This document shows positions 36,201-44,949 of a DNA stretch of 64,000 nucleotides, piece after piece. Position 1 is the first letter of the stretch. Every line of letters begins with the position of its first letter. The translations under genes were made by a program, and so were the position numbers. The notes beneath the pieces were generated by a model, which did not search any database, was not told where the DNA came from, and was given only the letters and a program-made list of their open reading frames with translations. Origin of the DNA: Pristionchus mayeri (Eukaryota > Nematoda > Chromadorea > Rhabditida > Neodiplogasteridae); NCBI GenBank assembly GCA_036245805.1, contig BTRK01000005.1:868001-932000 (forward strand), given 5' to 3'.

Positions 36201-39200
36201 ATCGTGTGGAATCCAGACTGACGATCTCTCGATTCGCATTCCATCACTCACCAGACACACATCTGAGACGAAGAGGACCATGCTCAGCACAACTGCTTCG
36301 ATCTACGACCCCATGGGATTACTCCAACCACTCACACTTCCTGCGAAATCACTCGTACAGCAGTTGTGGAGTGAAGATCTCAAATGGGATCAATCAGTAG
36401 ATCAAGGTATACAGACTCAATTTCACGAACTCCTCACAGACATTGAGTCATTCAATCTCACCATTCCCAGATTCACTGGAATGTCCACTGTCAATGAGAT
36501 TCACCTCGTAGCCTTTGCTGATGCATCGAAGCTAGCAATGGGCACTGCCTTTTACCTCTGGACACCCGAGAAGACCACCCTTCTCATGTCCAGAACCAGA
36601 CTCGCCCCTGCCAAATCAAAGGCAACGATCCCCAAGCTTGAACTCAATGCACTCGTTATGGCTCATACACTGCTCAAATTCGTAGTTGACACAATCAGGA
36701 AAGAATTCCCCAATAATTCGATCCATACTCACACATTCTCCGATTCTGCAATCACTCTCTTTTGGTGTCTGCAAGATTCCAACAAGAAAAACAACGGCAT
36801 ATTTGTCGCAAACAGAGTCAAATCAATTCACGAAATGGCCAGCACATTGTCTTCCATTCACAAAGTCACCTATCACAATCCCAAGTACGTGCAGACTCAT
36901 TCAAATCCAGCCGATCACATCACGAGAGGCCTCACTTCCATCGATATGAATGACCCCAATCACATGTGGTGGCAAGGTGCACCTTGGATGAAAGATCCAC
37001 CTGGAAAATGGCCCGATGATCCAATTCCGCCCACTGCTCATCCTCCATACGCACAAATTGCCGAGCCTATTCAGTCACCACTGATTAATCTCAAGAGATG
37101 CTCTACACTCAACAAAGCCGTCAATATCACTGGTTTTGTTTTGAGATTCATTCAGAGATCACTGACAAAGTCTTCCAACAGCTCACTCAAAGAGAAGTAC
37201 ACTCAATTCCCAATTATGAACACTCGACTGCTCAATGCACTCGAACGATCTCTAGCACTGCAAACTCTCATTCGCAACCACCAATCATGTCATATCCACA
37301 CTCACGATGTTTGGATCAAGAACAACATCATTTCTCAAGATGAGACAGAGATCTGACGAGCCAATTCCAGACTTGATCATGCCGACATTCCGGCAGAGAC
37401 AAAGTCACCCATCCTCATTCCCACCAACAAGGATTCGACACTTGCTCGTCTCATCATCTCTCACACTCATGTGACCATGTTCCATGCAGGCACCGAGAAT
37501 GTACTCAATCAATTGAAGAATCACTATTGGATACCACGAAGTCGTCAACTGGTGAAATCAGAAGTACGCTCATGCATTCCATGCAGAAAGACGAACAATC
37601 TGCCATATGCATACACATCCACTCCCCCACTTCCAACCGATCGATTCACCATCTCGAGACCATTTTAATCCACTGGAATTGACTTTATTGGTCCATTCAA
37701 TGCACATGATAATGCCAAGATGTATGCTGTCATCTTCACATGTCTCAGTTCCATGTCTCAGTTCCAGACTTTCTCATATCGAAGTCACTGACTCACTGCT
37801 ACCATCTGCATTCATCAATGCATTCCGTAGATTCACATCCAGAAGAGGAACACCCACTGCTGTTCTCTCTGATCAAGCTACGACACTCAAACTGTCCAAG
37901 TCACTGCTTGACGGTTTCGATAGCGAACACAGTCTGAACACACTCTTCCAACACAAACCCATTCAGTGGAAATTCACAACCAGCCACGCTCCTTGGAAGG
38001 GCGCTGTCTATGAACGACTAATCAAAGTCTTCAAAGATTGTTTGTCCCGAACCATCGGAAGACGCAAGCTTTCATTCACTGAATTTTCCACCATCACATC
38101 AGAGATCGAAGCTGTTCTCAACACGAGACCACTCACATATGTGTCATCAGACGAGGTCAAATCCTTCTCGAATCCAGTCATCAGACCAATTGACTTGATC
38201 ATGCCTCAGTCGACTCTTGCCATGAACATCGAAACTGCCAGTCATCACGATAACAAAGAGTATCTTCCACCAGGCGAAGAGAACATGAGCAGAACAGCCG
38301 CCATTTGCCAATTGACTCGCACAATCAATCTAGTCAACTCATTCTGGTCCAAATGGCACACTCAGTATCTCATCACACTCAGGGATTCGAAAAAGGACCC
38401 TGATTCACTCCATGTTTATCGCTCGTCACAAATCATTCCTAAACAAGGTGCCATAGTTCTCATCATTGACGAATCAGGCAACACGCCCCGTTCATCTTGG
38501 CACATGGGAAAGATCATCTCAGTGTCTGGATCAGAGGCCACCCTCAAGTCACATTCTGGCCGAACCATTCAAAGGCCTATCAATCTCCTCATCCCACTTG
38601 AGCTCGAATCAAATTTCGAGTCATCTCACAATTCGAACATCGATCTCACAGATCGTCCCACTCCACACGCAATGACGACCAGATCACCCCTCGTTAGGCG
38701 GGAGGACATTTCCCCCTGTCAATGTGTATTTGCAACGCGTCGTCGCCGTCTACAAATCTTCCGGAGTCGACAGGATCCGTTTTTATTGTTATTATTGTGA
38801 CCCCACCCCTTGTTATTGTATCCCCTTAGCATCATCTTTTCTCCTACAACCTGAATCGTTCATATCATTCACACCAATTCACATCAATTCTACACCTCCA
38901 ATTCCATTTCTTCCCCAGGGTGGGAGTGTAGCGACTCACACGTCACTACCCCTTTTCTTTCATCACTTCATCCCATTCCCATCAATCAAAGTGCATTCAC
39001 TGCAACTCCATTATCATATTTAGACTCACTCTTGTCTCTGTTGATGAGTGCAGCCCAACTCAATTAGCATGTTAATCCAATTCCGTTGTCTCTCACCCTC
39101 TCTCCCCTCTCTCTCCATTTACATGGGTTAGGACACGTCGGCTAGACTGCCTATATAAACCCCTCCTCTCCCTCTCTCGACACAGTTACACTGAACCTCT

Positions 39201-40711
39201 CCTCGTGCGCCTCACGAGTCACTCAGTCTGATCCACACTTGGATCTCATCCAGTCTTGGACCGTCACGTTCACCCCCATCCGATCCTCACTAGGATCTCA
39301 CTCCAGCCAAGGACCACAGTCCTCCCCCATTCGATCCACACTTGGATCTCAGTCATCCTCACTGATCCTCACCTTGGATCTCACCCAGTCTCCCATCCTA
39401 CCGTACCCCTTTCCCTTCTTCCTGTCTTACTGTAGTAATAAATTATTGATTTATCTACGGTCCCATTCACAGTGCATCAGTCTACAGTATCCTGGGCACA
39501 GACACACCTAGGGTCACAGTCAGTCTTCTTCCACCAAGCGTCCTAAGCTTGTCCCTGCTCTAATCGGTTACTGTATCTACAGTACTCCGGATTGAGTATC
39601 GTGGGCTCGCTAGTTCGCATAGGGGACGAGAAATAGGGGGGGGGGGGTGACAAAACGAAAAGCGACAAAACGGAAACAAATCACAGCTCCTGCGGGATGC
39701 AAATGTAGTAGAGCGCATTCTAATAACAATGCAACAACCCGCACGTCCCTATGTCGAATCCCGAAGAAGCTGTGATTTGTTTCCGTTTTGTCGCTTTTCG
39801 TTTTGTCACCCCCCCCCCCCCCCCGAGAAATAAGAGCAGTGTACCGATTTCTCCACATTATAACTGGCACCTTACCGTATGTTACGTCGTACGCTGCCGA
39901 CGCTTTCTATTCCAGACCAATTCCAGACTTGATCATGCCGACATTCCGGCAGAGACAAAGTCACCCATCCTCATTCCCACCAACAAGGATTCGACACTTG
40001 CTCGTTCTCTATTGTACAATCAGACAGGGTATCTGTCCACTAACCTTTCCCACATCGGTCCTCTTATTCACCACATCTTCCAGTTGCTCCTTCCAATCGA
40101 TGAGCTGAAGAAGTCATGTACTATTTTAAATAAACAACAAAAATATAAATATATTTTTTAAAAAACTTACAGAATCAAAGAACTTCTCGCGCGCTGTCTC
40201 GATGATCCTTCTGACCTTCCCATCGATCAACTGAAATGTCTCACTTTACATCAATCCATGGAAGAAGGAATACTGGGTAACCAATCTCAGTGCATAAACT
40301 GTTTGGAGGAAGGAGAGAGAAAACCGAGAGCTCCGAAGTACTAAAGACCGCACTCGATTAGTGGTGAATAGGGCGCCGTAGTCCTCGTACTCCGACTGTC
40401 GATTCTTCGCATTGAGCACAAGTCCCGATAGCAGTTCCTCCTCCGTCCCGATACCGTAGTGCTCGAGCACACTCTGAATCATTCATTCTTTTGCCGTTCG
40501 AACTAATAATTTAACAAAATCTTAGCGCTACCAAGGTTGATCGTAATGGAATGCAAAGAGGAAAAACATATACCTAAAAATTATTTAAAAAAACAGAACC
40601 CGCAGGAACTAAACTGACCCTCATTGCATGGTTGTACGTGGTGAGTTCTTCCTGCACTGCTCCCGTGTACTGCTGCCATCCATCGACCATGAATGAGTCA
40701 TCTCGTTCGAT
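30210..40711 (-). CDS. Cellular RNA-dependent RNA polymerase, 3' part, unit 1 (5'-truncated)
   Basis: Exons in transcript order: 40619-40711, 40354-40473, 40171-40230, 40045-40104, 39876-39906, 32191-32360, 31965-32088, 31698-31801, 31340-31411, 31206-31288, 31044-31119, 30812-30923, 30615-30707, 30373-30451, 30210-30294. All phases join: 1,362 nt, 453 codons, one stop. RdRP family blocks are HYGIGTEEELLSG (exon at 40.4 kb), KASAAYDVTY (39.9 kb) and LSFPWVFYDVLVDIK (32.3 kb). They lie in the order seen C-terminal to the catalytic DbDGD loop in RDR/EGO-1/RRF enzymes, which make secondary small RNAs from template RNA. The catalytic core would lie upstream and is absent here: beyond 40,711 there is purine satellite, then the duplication junction. 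A BEL element occupies the intron between 39,876 and 32,360. Which RdRP subfamily it is cannot be told. Confidence 0.88.
31500..31665. mobile_element. MITE with poly-C/poly-G in RdRP intron
   Basis: ACACTTCTTCGATATTTGACTC + poly-C on the left, poly-G + GTGTGCCAAATATCGAAGAAG on the right. The poly-C and poly-G tracts differ in length between the two units. Unit 2 copy at about 54,479-54,644. It lies between the RdRP exons 31,698-31,801 and 31,340-31,411. Confidence 0.75.
32460..33113 (+). repeat. 5' LTR of BEL element (654 bp)
   Basis: Begins TGTAGCGACTCACACGTC and ends TTCGCATA. TATATAA at 32,685-32,691 is a plausible promoter and AATAAA at 32,929-32,934 a plausible polyadenylation signal. 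Compared with the 3' LTR it lacks 49 bp near 32,744 and has 8 extra bp near 32,903. I saw no substitutions between the two. Confidence 0.92.
33114..33124 (+). promoter_or_regulatory. Primer-binding site, tRNA-Gly type
   Basis: TGGTGCATCGG directly follows the 5' LTR. It is complementary to the 3' end (CCGATGC-A-CCA) of nematode tRNA-Gly(GCC), as I recall that sequence. Confidence 0.8.
33213..36221 (+). CDS. BEL gag-protease-RT open reading frame (1,002 codons)
   Basis: The N-terminal gag-like region is followed by two Cys/His clusters (about residues 403 and 432-460). An aspartic protease motif LDTGG is at about 513. The RT core starts with RIVYDASAKMKG, VADVEKAFLQV at about 854, and YVDNVI at about 937. 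The frame ends in TGA at 36,219-36,221 just after the RT region. The RT continues in another frame, so this stop follows a one-base frame break near 36,205-36,220 and is not the natural end. YVDN replaces the usual YVDD at the active site. Confidence 0.9.
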   Translation: MTDSHFASTYTRIRTTHAKIKSTKNDIHSIINSCLSINSLTEYESMRVTLYKAINDLQLTIGAYTDAVNKLRRRVDNMISDTTERAETKQKEETLFSQMRDEDDEGLDYDEVSLKDSFLPLIESLVDKTLSKSLAHIHDMTELNAKKETIQQSQPTGNSQSSNASDHSINHNHDQHTQSTRFETNLAPLPTISLIPFNGESTDWESFYSQYTSIIDSRTHLSKVEKLVYLRNALRGPALKTVEGIPIGGEYLDDTITRLKENYGRSKRSNTTLINQLHSIKPKSHSLEDQLECTQQFINKVIQISDKSVVDNFIAIHQIAGTIHSTHIKRMYTLEPSTMMEALKSIESDIREQIEIRNLESTFRSINHNENHSHQRQKEKFSDSTFTKPSFTNPPKSSNGISCVYCGKHKYSYCPTITSISDRKSILREKKLCFKCLSPHHTFTQCDRKCKQCTKPHRNTLCDSPSTRPTQSGVNAAVTSDQPANGVARLYTASVSLQNPMTNRTATRHVFLDTGGMVSVISRSLVEELSLKPHGTQSMTISAIGGEFTGGNVHDVVTVNVVTTKGLYSIQALVMDSVITRSMHLQPLSAEDYTVVKAHCGDVPHFTQSSIVTPDLLISITDTQDLLVDSKITNLPSGYRLTQSILGPMITGKSKLMVHSTPVESILTSLITDAPFEKRVEQFFSLDETAREYGTTETEARLEINHKVDQHFHETVQVIDNQYQVQYYLKPQVTDLPTNFKLAYSRLKSNVQSLSKNIDHIEFYNSIINDQLTSGMIEEVESSIPIDHQSHYLAHQSVLRPDKPTTPLRIVYDASAKMKGKPCLNDVIAQGPCTLEHIPSLLIRARSRKTLIVADVEKAFLQVQVHPSQRDFLRFLWIIDIHKPVSKDNLITYRFTVTPFGINQSPYILSKVIETHLKGASNAENSHLITQLINNVYVDNVIINTDNPSHEMYSVSKSLFQQMYMNLRDYASNNKTFIQSIDESERAPLGDQKLLGIVWNPD
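36222..37356 (+). pseudogene. BEL RT C-terminus and RNase H (shifted frame)
   Basis: Continues the polyprotein in a different frame from the 1,002-codon segment. It starts with the BEL-typical ASIYDPMGLLQPLTL block and then an RNase H-like series: AFADASKLAMG, PKLELNAL, FSDSAI and NPADHITRG, giving the expected acidic residues. It ends in an in-frame TGA at 37,354-37,356, after which the same frame continues as integrase. Confidence 0.85.
37357..37753 (+). pseudogene. BEL integrase N-terminal part (interrupted)
   Basis: Same frame as the RNase H segment. A zinc-binding HHCC pattern (H...H, then CIPCRK) covers about 37,460-37,595. An in-frame TAA lies at 37,666-37,668, followed by GIDFIGPF with the first catalytic Asp. 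The frame is then lost at a 13-bp tandem duplication (37,741-37,753 and 37,754-37,766). Bases 37,361-37,449 recur exactly at 39,917-40,005. Confidence 0.85.
37754..38800 (+). pseudogene. BEL integrase core and C-terminal domain (shifted frame)
   Basis: In the frame open here, RLSHIEVTDSLLPSAFINAF is followed by VLSDQAT (second catalytic Asp), APWKGAVYERLIKVFKD (catalytic Glu) and ILNTRPLTYVS-type sequence of the BEL C-terminal integrase domain. The extreme C-terminus differs between units because of one G in a run near 38,700 (unit 2 has one more), so the natural end is uncertain. Confidence 0.85.
38917..38926 (+). promoter_or_regulatory. Polypurine tract of BEL element
   Basis: AGGGTGGGAG directly abuts the 3' LTR start at 38,927, the position required for plus-strand priming. 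Confidence 0.8.
38927..39621 (+). repeat. 3' LTR of BEL element (695 bp)
   Basis: Matches the 5' LTR except for a 49-bp extra block (CACGAGTCACTCAGTCTGAT...) and an 8-bp shorter TTCCC repeat. Followed by the GGGGA target duplication. Confidence 0.92.
39636..39824. mobile_element. 189-bp hAT-like MITE next to the BEL 3' end
   Basis: Poly-G + TGACAAAACGAAAAGCGAC on the left and its complement + poly-C on the right form inverted arms. It is flanked by an exact 8-bp repeat GAGAAATA at 39,628-39,635 and 39,825-39,832. The BEL target duplication ends one base to the left of this repeat. It lies in an RdRP intron. Confidence 0.88.
39917..40005 (+). repeat. 89-bp fragment of BEL pol inside an RdRP intron
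   Basis: Identical to 37,361-37,449 of the BEL interior over 89 bp, with no LTR or other element sequence next to it. It lies in the intron between the RdRP exons 40,045-40,104 and 39,876-39,906. It is antisense relative to RdRP transcription. Unit 2 copy at 62,899-62,987. Confidence 0.92.
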
Positions 40712-40800
40712 CTGAATAAACTGTTACATCCGCACCACCCGACGATGCCAATGGGAGGCGGTTTATCTTTGCAGAACCCGCTTGCCAAGCCTCGTTTGAT

Positions 40801-41379
40801 GGGGTGGAAGGAGAGGAAGGAGAAGAGTAGGAATGAAGGAGATGAAGGGAAGAGTAGGGAGGAAGGGGAGGAAGGAGAAGAGTAGGGAGGAAGGAGAGGA
40901 AGGAGAAGAGAAGTAAGGTAGGGGAAGGGGAAGAGAAGGAAGGAAGAAGAGGAAGGGAAGAGAAGGAAGGAAGGGGGAAGAGGAAGAGAAGGAAGGAGAT
41001 GAAGGGAAGAGTAGGGAGGAAGGAGAGGAAGGAGAAGAGTAGGGAGGAATGAGAGGAAGGGGGAGAGTAGGAAGGAAGGATAGGAAGAGGAAGAGTAGGG
41101 ATGAAGGAGAGGAAGAGAAGAGTAGGGAGAAAGGAGAGGAAGGAGAAGAGAAGTAAGGTAGGGGAAGGGGAGGAGAAAGAGGTTAGGGAGGAGAAGAGAA
41201 GGGAGGAAGGAGAGGAAGAGGAAGAGAAGGGAGGAATGAGAGGAAGGGGGAGAGTAGGAAGGAAAGATAGGAAGGGGAAGAGTAGGGATGAAGGAGAGGA
41301 AGGAGAAGAGTAGGGAGAAAGGAGAGGAAGGAGAAGAGAAGTAAGGTAGGGGAAGGGGAAGAGAAGGAGGTTAGGGAGG
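40801..41379. repeat. Purine-rich (GGAAG/GAAGA) satellite-like tract
   Basis: About 580 bp of GGAGAGGAAGGAGAAGAG-type repeats with larger repeats of a block containing GTAAGGTAGGGGAAGGGG. The long open frame on the minus strand (Ser/Leu/Pro-rich) is a composition effect. It resumes at 41,910-41,994 beyond an inserted element. Unit 2 part: 63,784-64,000. Confidence 0.9.
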
Positions 41380-41909
41380 GGTGCCCTGTTGAGATAGAAC
41401 TTTTTTATCGGAACTTGAGTTCCGGAAATTTTTTTTCGGAACATTTATTTTGGAACATTTTACATCAGAAACTTTCCACACGGAACAATTCACTTCGGAA
41501 CGTTCATTTCAGAACTTTTTTCTCAGAACTTTCGATTTGGAACCGTTCATCTCAGAACTTTTTCGACCAATCATTGCTGTCCTTGCTTTTCTTGATGAGT
41601 GGTCGCTAATGTCTACAACATCATCAAATGAAGCCTCACCCAAGCCATATCTTATCATTAATAACAAATAAGACCAGTAAAAATGTTCAATGGCACTTGA
41701 TAAGTTACAGGAAAAAGTTCTGAGATGAACGTTTCTGAAAAAGATGTTCCCACTCGACGAGTTCCCACCCTCTCATTCCGAGTTGAGAGTTCCCGATTGG
41801 CGGTTCCAGGCCAATTCGTTCCGAGTCAAAAGTTCCAAAACGAAAGTTATAGAATTTATGTTCCGACATGAATGGTTCCGATAAAAAAGCTACATCTCAA
41901 CAGGGCACC
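41380..41909. mobile_element. 530-bp hAT-like element in the purine satellite
   Basis: Inverted termini GGTGCCCTGTTGAGAT, flanked by an exact 8-bp repeat TAGGGAGG (41,372-41,379 and 41,910-41,917). Subterminal regions are arrays of a 14-15 bp motif (TTCGGAAC + T-rich spacer) on the left and complement-like GTTCC arrays on the right. No transposase. Not seen in unit 2 because the window ends before it. Confidence 0.88.
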
Positions 41910-41994
41910 TAGGGAGGAGAAGAGAAGGAAGGAAGGGGGGAAGAGGAAGAGAAGGAGGTTGGGGAAGGGGAAGAGAAGGAAGGAAGAAGAGGAA

Positions 41995-44447
41995 GAGTAA
42001 CTGTAGTCTGATCACTAGACAAACGGAGCACTCCCTTCATAATCCATTCCCTCTCTCTCTCTCTCTCTCTCTCTCTCGCTTCCGGTCCCCTCCCCTGCCT
42101 GTCTGGGTCACTGATCTACCTCCTGCCTCCGTCTCGCCACTCGTCCCGATCGATCTCTCGCTTACTCGACGTGGCTCTTCTGTCTCTCGTTTACATTTTC
42201 CCGCGCAATCCTAAACTATCATTAGTAATCAGTCGTTTAGTGGCGCAGCAGCTGCATTTGTCGATTGATACTGCAGCTGCAGCAAACCAAGCCTGCGCAC
42301 TGATGCGTATCCCTCGATTGTTAGATCGCCGGTTTCGAAATTCGCCCCGTAGTGTTTGCACGCTACCGAACATAATGAGTTGACGCCTGGACCTTCCGTA
42401 AAGTATCAGATCGTAGTCACTTTTCGAGTAATAGTCTGCCTTTCCTTCTAGAAGAAGCTTCTGCATTCTCCCGCTCGCTCTGACCGGTCGACCAGAGAGT
42501 GAGTCCATTGCTTCACTTGCCACTCCTCCCGATGCCTCTATCGGTCATTTCGCACTTTTCCTCTGCTCTCATCCCTTCTCCCCCTTCTTCTCCTGTCACG
42601 AATTCCCTCCAAATCGATTATGTTTCGTGCTCTATTGATTGGGCCGCCTGTTCACCGGCTCTTGCTTGCCCAAACTGCCCCCCAGTCCCACAATTTCGCG
42701 AACAAATTTGACTTCGATTTCCCGGTACCATTACTGATTCACCCACGATACTGATTCGTTGCAGGCAGCAGATACATGAGGGCGACGCCATTGGGATGAC
42801 GTCATCGCGGCCGTTCTCCGATGGCTGCCGTCTATCCATAAGCTAAGTTATTGTTTCCATTCCTTCGGGGGGAGAGAGAGGGCGTGAGTGTGCACCCTCC
42901 CCCACCCGGACACCCAAAGTAATGATGAATCGAAAAGCAATGGTTACTTTTTTGACTGGCACCTACTTAGGGCTGATTGTTGGGGCACCGGCAAATGTCT
43001 CGATGTTTCCTCTCGGGGAAGCAATAGAGATCGTGCCCCAACATCGGCGAGAAAGAAGAGAAAGAACCACGATAGAGTAGCGGGTGTCGGGGCCACTGTG
43101 CCGAGTGCCCGATGCCCTGAACCAGGAATCCCCTGGTTTGTAACCCCACGACTGGTTGAAATGGGTTAGCCTCACCCAGCTCGCATTCGACGTTCCCCAT
43201 TCTACGTAGATTGGATACTTTCATGTGAGTCCATCCCAATTCGCATTCGACGTTCCCCAATCTACGTAGATGGGTTACTTTCATGTGAGTACCAGTCGGT
43301 TGCCCGTCTCATCGTGTGTGGTCCCCATGCCCCAGTGAGAGAAGGTCGCCCCGTTCCTTGCCCCGTACCGTGCAGTAATCACCCATTGACGCTGTGCTGA
43401 TTCGGTCGCGCGCTGACCTTGGTTGTGTCTTGGCTAGCCTGGGGCCGGCTGTCCCCAGCTAGTATGGAAGCCTCTAGGGCTAACGTTCTCGATGACGTTG
43501 CGTACGTGTCGGCAAACAGAAGTTGCGCCGTATTCCACGGAATTATCCCGTAGCGACCGAAGATGCGCGCGTCCCTGTGTGCATTGCTGGTCTGTGGGAG
43601 GAGATCGGGAAAGGGAGGAGGAACGGGGAAGGAACCAGAGAGAAGAGATAGATAGGCGCATCCAGACTGGTGGATAGAGGACAGAGTCTCACTCGAGCGT
43701 GCACCGAGTACCGGCGGATGCTAGAAAGTGCCGATGGGAAGGAGGAATTGGGGAGGGAGAGCAAGAGGTAGAGAGGGGAGGGACGGGGATGAATCTTCTC
43801 TGGAGGGGATGAAAACGTTTTGAGTACATTAATTCTTGCCCTGAATCAGGGTAGCAACGAGGCCAGCATGAGACGAAGAAGGGAGAGGGACGAGCGACGA
43901 CCGACCACTCTAAAGGAAGCGACGGACAGAGTGAGCTGTAAGAATGTAGGATTGAGTCTCGAAGGGATGATGACGTCATCGATCGATTGCAGATGACGAT
44001 CGATCGATTGCTCGATCCGAGAGCGTCGCCCTCCCTCCGCTCCCTCCCCTCTCCATCGTCAATCGATGCGCGTAGGAGTACGATAGCTCGCAGGTACGAT
44101 GACTACCCCAACCGATCGACTACTGATTTGAGTTCAGTTTGAAGGTCTGCCTCGACTGCTGACCTCCTCTCGCTCCTCTCCTCCTCCTCCTCGCGACCAC
44201 TGCAATAGAGGGAGACTGGAGTGCGGCAGTGCTGAGAAGCGGTCAGTTTGAATCACAAATGGCAGGCTGTACGCTTCTGCTAGTTCAACAAATGTGCACA
44301 CTGAGCGCCATCTTCGCACGTATTTGTATGGCACTTATTGAGTAAGTCTTCCGTCACGCGGCTGTTCCGCCCTTTTCGATTGCTTGCGGTTTCCACAAGA
44401 AGCAAACGCCACAATTTGTAATAGAGTTTGCTATTAATATATTTCAG
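41995..44447. other. Unassigned GC-rich region, unit 2
   Basis: Copy of 19,015-21,467, with the CT microsatellite at 42,048-42,078 and the 60-bp tandem repeat at 43,171-43,290. One substitution was seen (43,877 A versus 20,897 G). No exon chain. Confidence 0.5.
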
Positions 44448-44723
44448 GCATAAGGCGAATCTGATCTCCACCGGGTTCACGCCGCGAGCCACAAGTGAAC
44501 GGACGAGCTCACGCCCTACTTGTGGAATCTCGTCTACGATTACAAGGTGTGAGCGAAGCGGAAATCTTCTGGGTTGGAGGGTGATCATCTTTAACGACCG
44601 GGCTTTGGCCGAAAAATGCTGCTTGAACACAACACAAAAGGGGCTTTGTTTCTCGGGAAGGCCGTGTGTAGGGAGTAACAAACGATTCCTATTCAGGGTC
44701 AATCTCATCACTTTTTTCTTCAG

Positions 44724-44892
44724 ATGGACCAGATTCAAGCTCTCATCGTTCCCGGCAAGCAGTTCGCCAAGGACTCGATCCGTCCCGTCAAGAGATGCAC
44801 CAAGTCTGACTGAAAGGAGTACCTGAAGATTCGCGACTGCTATTGGATTCGCCATTATGGGATTCATCGGCTTCTTCGTCAAACTCATGTTT
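44724..44892 (+). pseudogene. sec61-gamma pseudogene, unit 2
   Basis: Identical to the unit 1 relic, including the TGA at codon 30 and the frame shift after it. Confidence 0.9.
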
Positions 44893-44949
44893 GTGAGATT
44901 TGTCCCTTTAATTTTAATGCCAATGTACTGAACGAAAGATTTCTTTAAG

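Larger units (their letters stand above)
32460..39621 (+). mobile_element. BEL/Pao LTR retrotransposon, unit 1 (7,162 bp)
   Basis: LTRs 32,460-33,113 and 38,927-39,621, flanked by a 5-bp target duplication GGGGA (32,455-32,459 and 39,622-39,626). A tRNA-Gly-type primer site and a polypurine tract are present. Domain order gag, protease, RT, RNase H, integrase is that of BEL/Pao. It is inserted in an RdRP intron, opposite to the gene. The pol frame is broken in four places, so this copy is not autonomous. Confidence 0.95.
19015..41994. repeat. Tandem duplication unit 1 (22,980 bp)
   Basis: From 19,015 the sequence is repeated base for base from 41,995. The offset is 22,980 at first and 22,979-22,983 after short indels. 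I found by eye only four substitutions in the first about 19.6 kb (20,897; 30,927; 36,102; 37,593) plus length changes in poly-C/poly-G runs. The unit carries the RdRP 3' exons, the BEL element, relics and foldback elements. The junction is GGAAGA/GAGTAACTG at 41,994/41,995. Confidence 0.95.

Noticed and set aside
36121..36221. Programmed ribosomal frameshift between the two BEL reading frames
   Set aside because: No slippery heptamer is evident, BEL elements usually have a single frame, and three other lesions follow downstream, so simple damage is more likely.
40698..41444. 248-codon minus-strand open frame rich in Ser, Leu, Pro, Phe
   Set aside because: It is the translation of the purine satellite on its pyrimidine strand; low complexity only.
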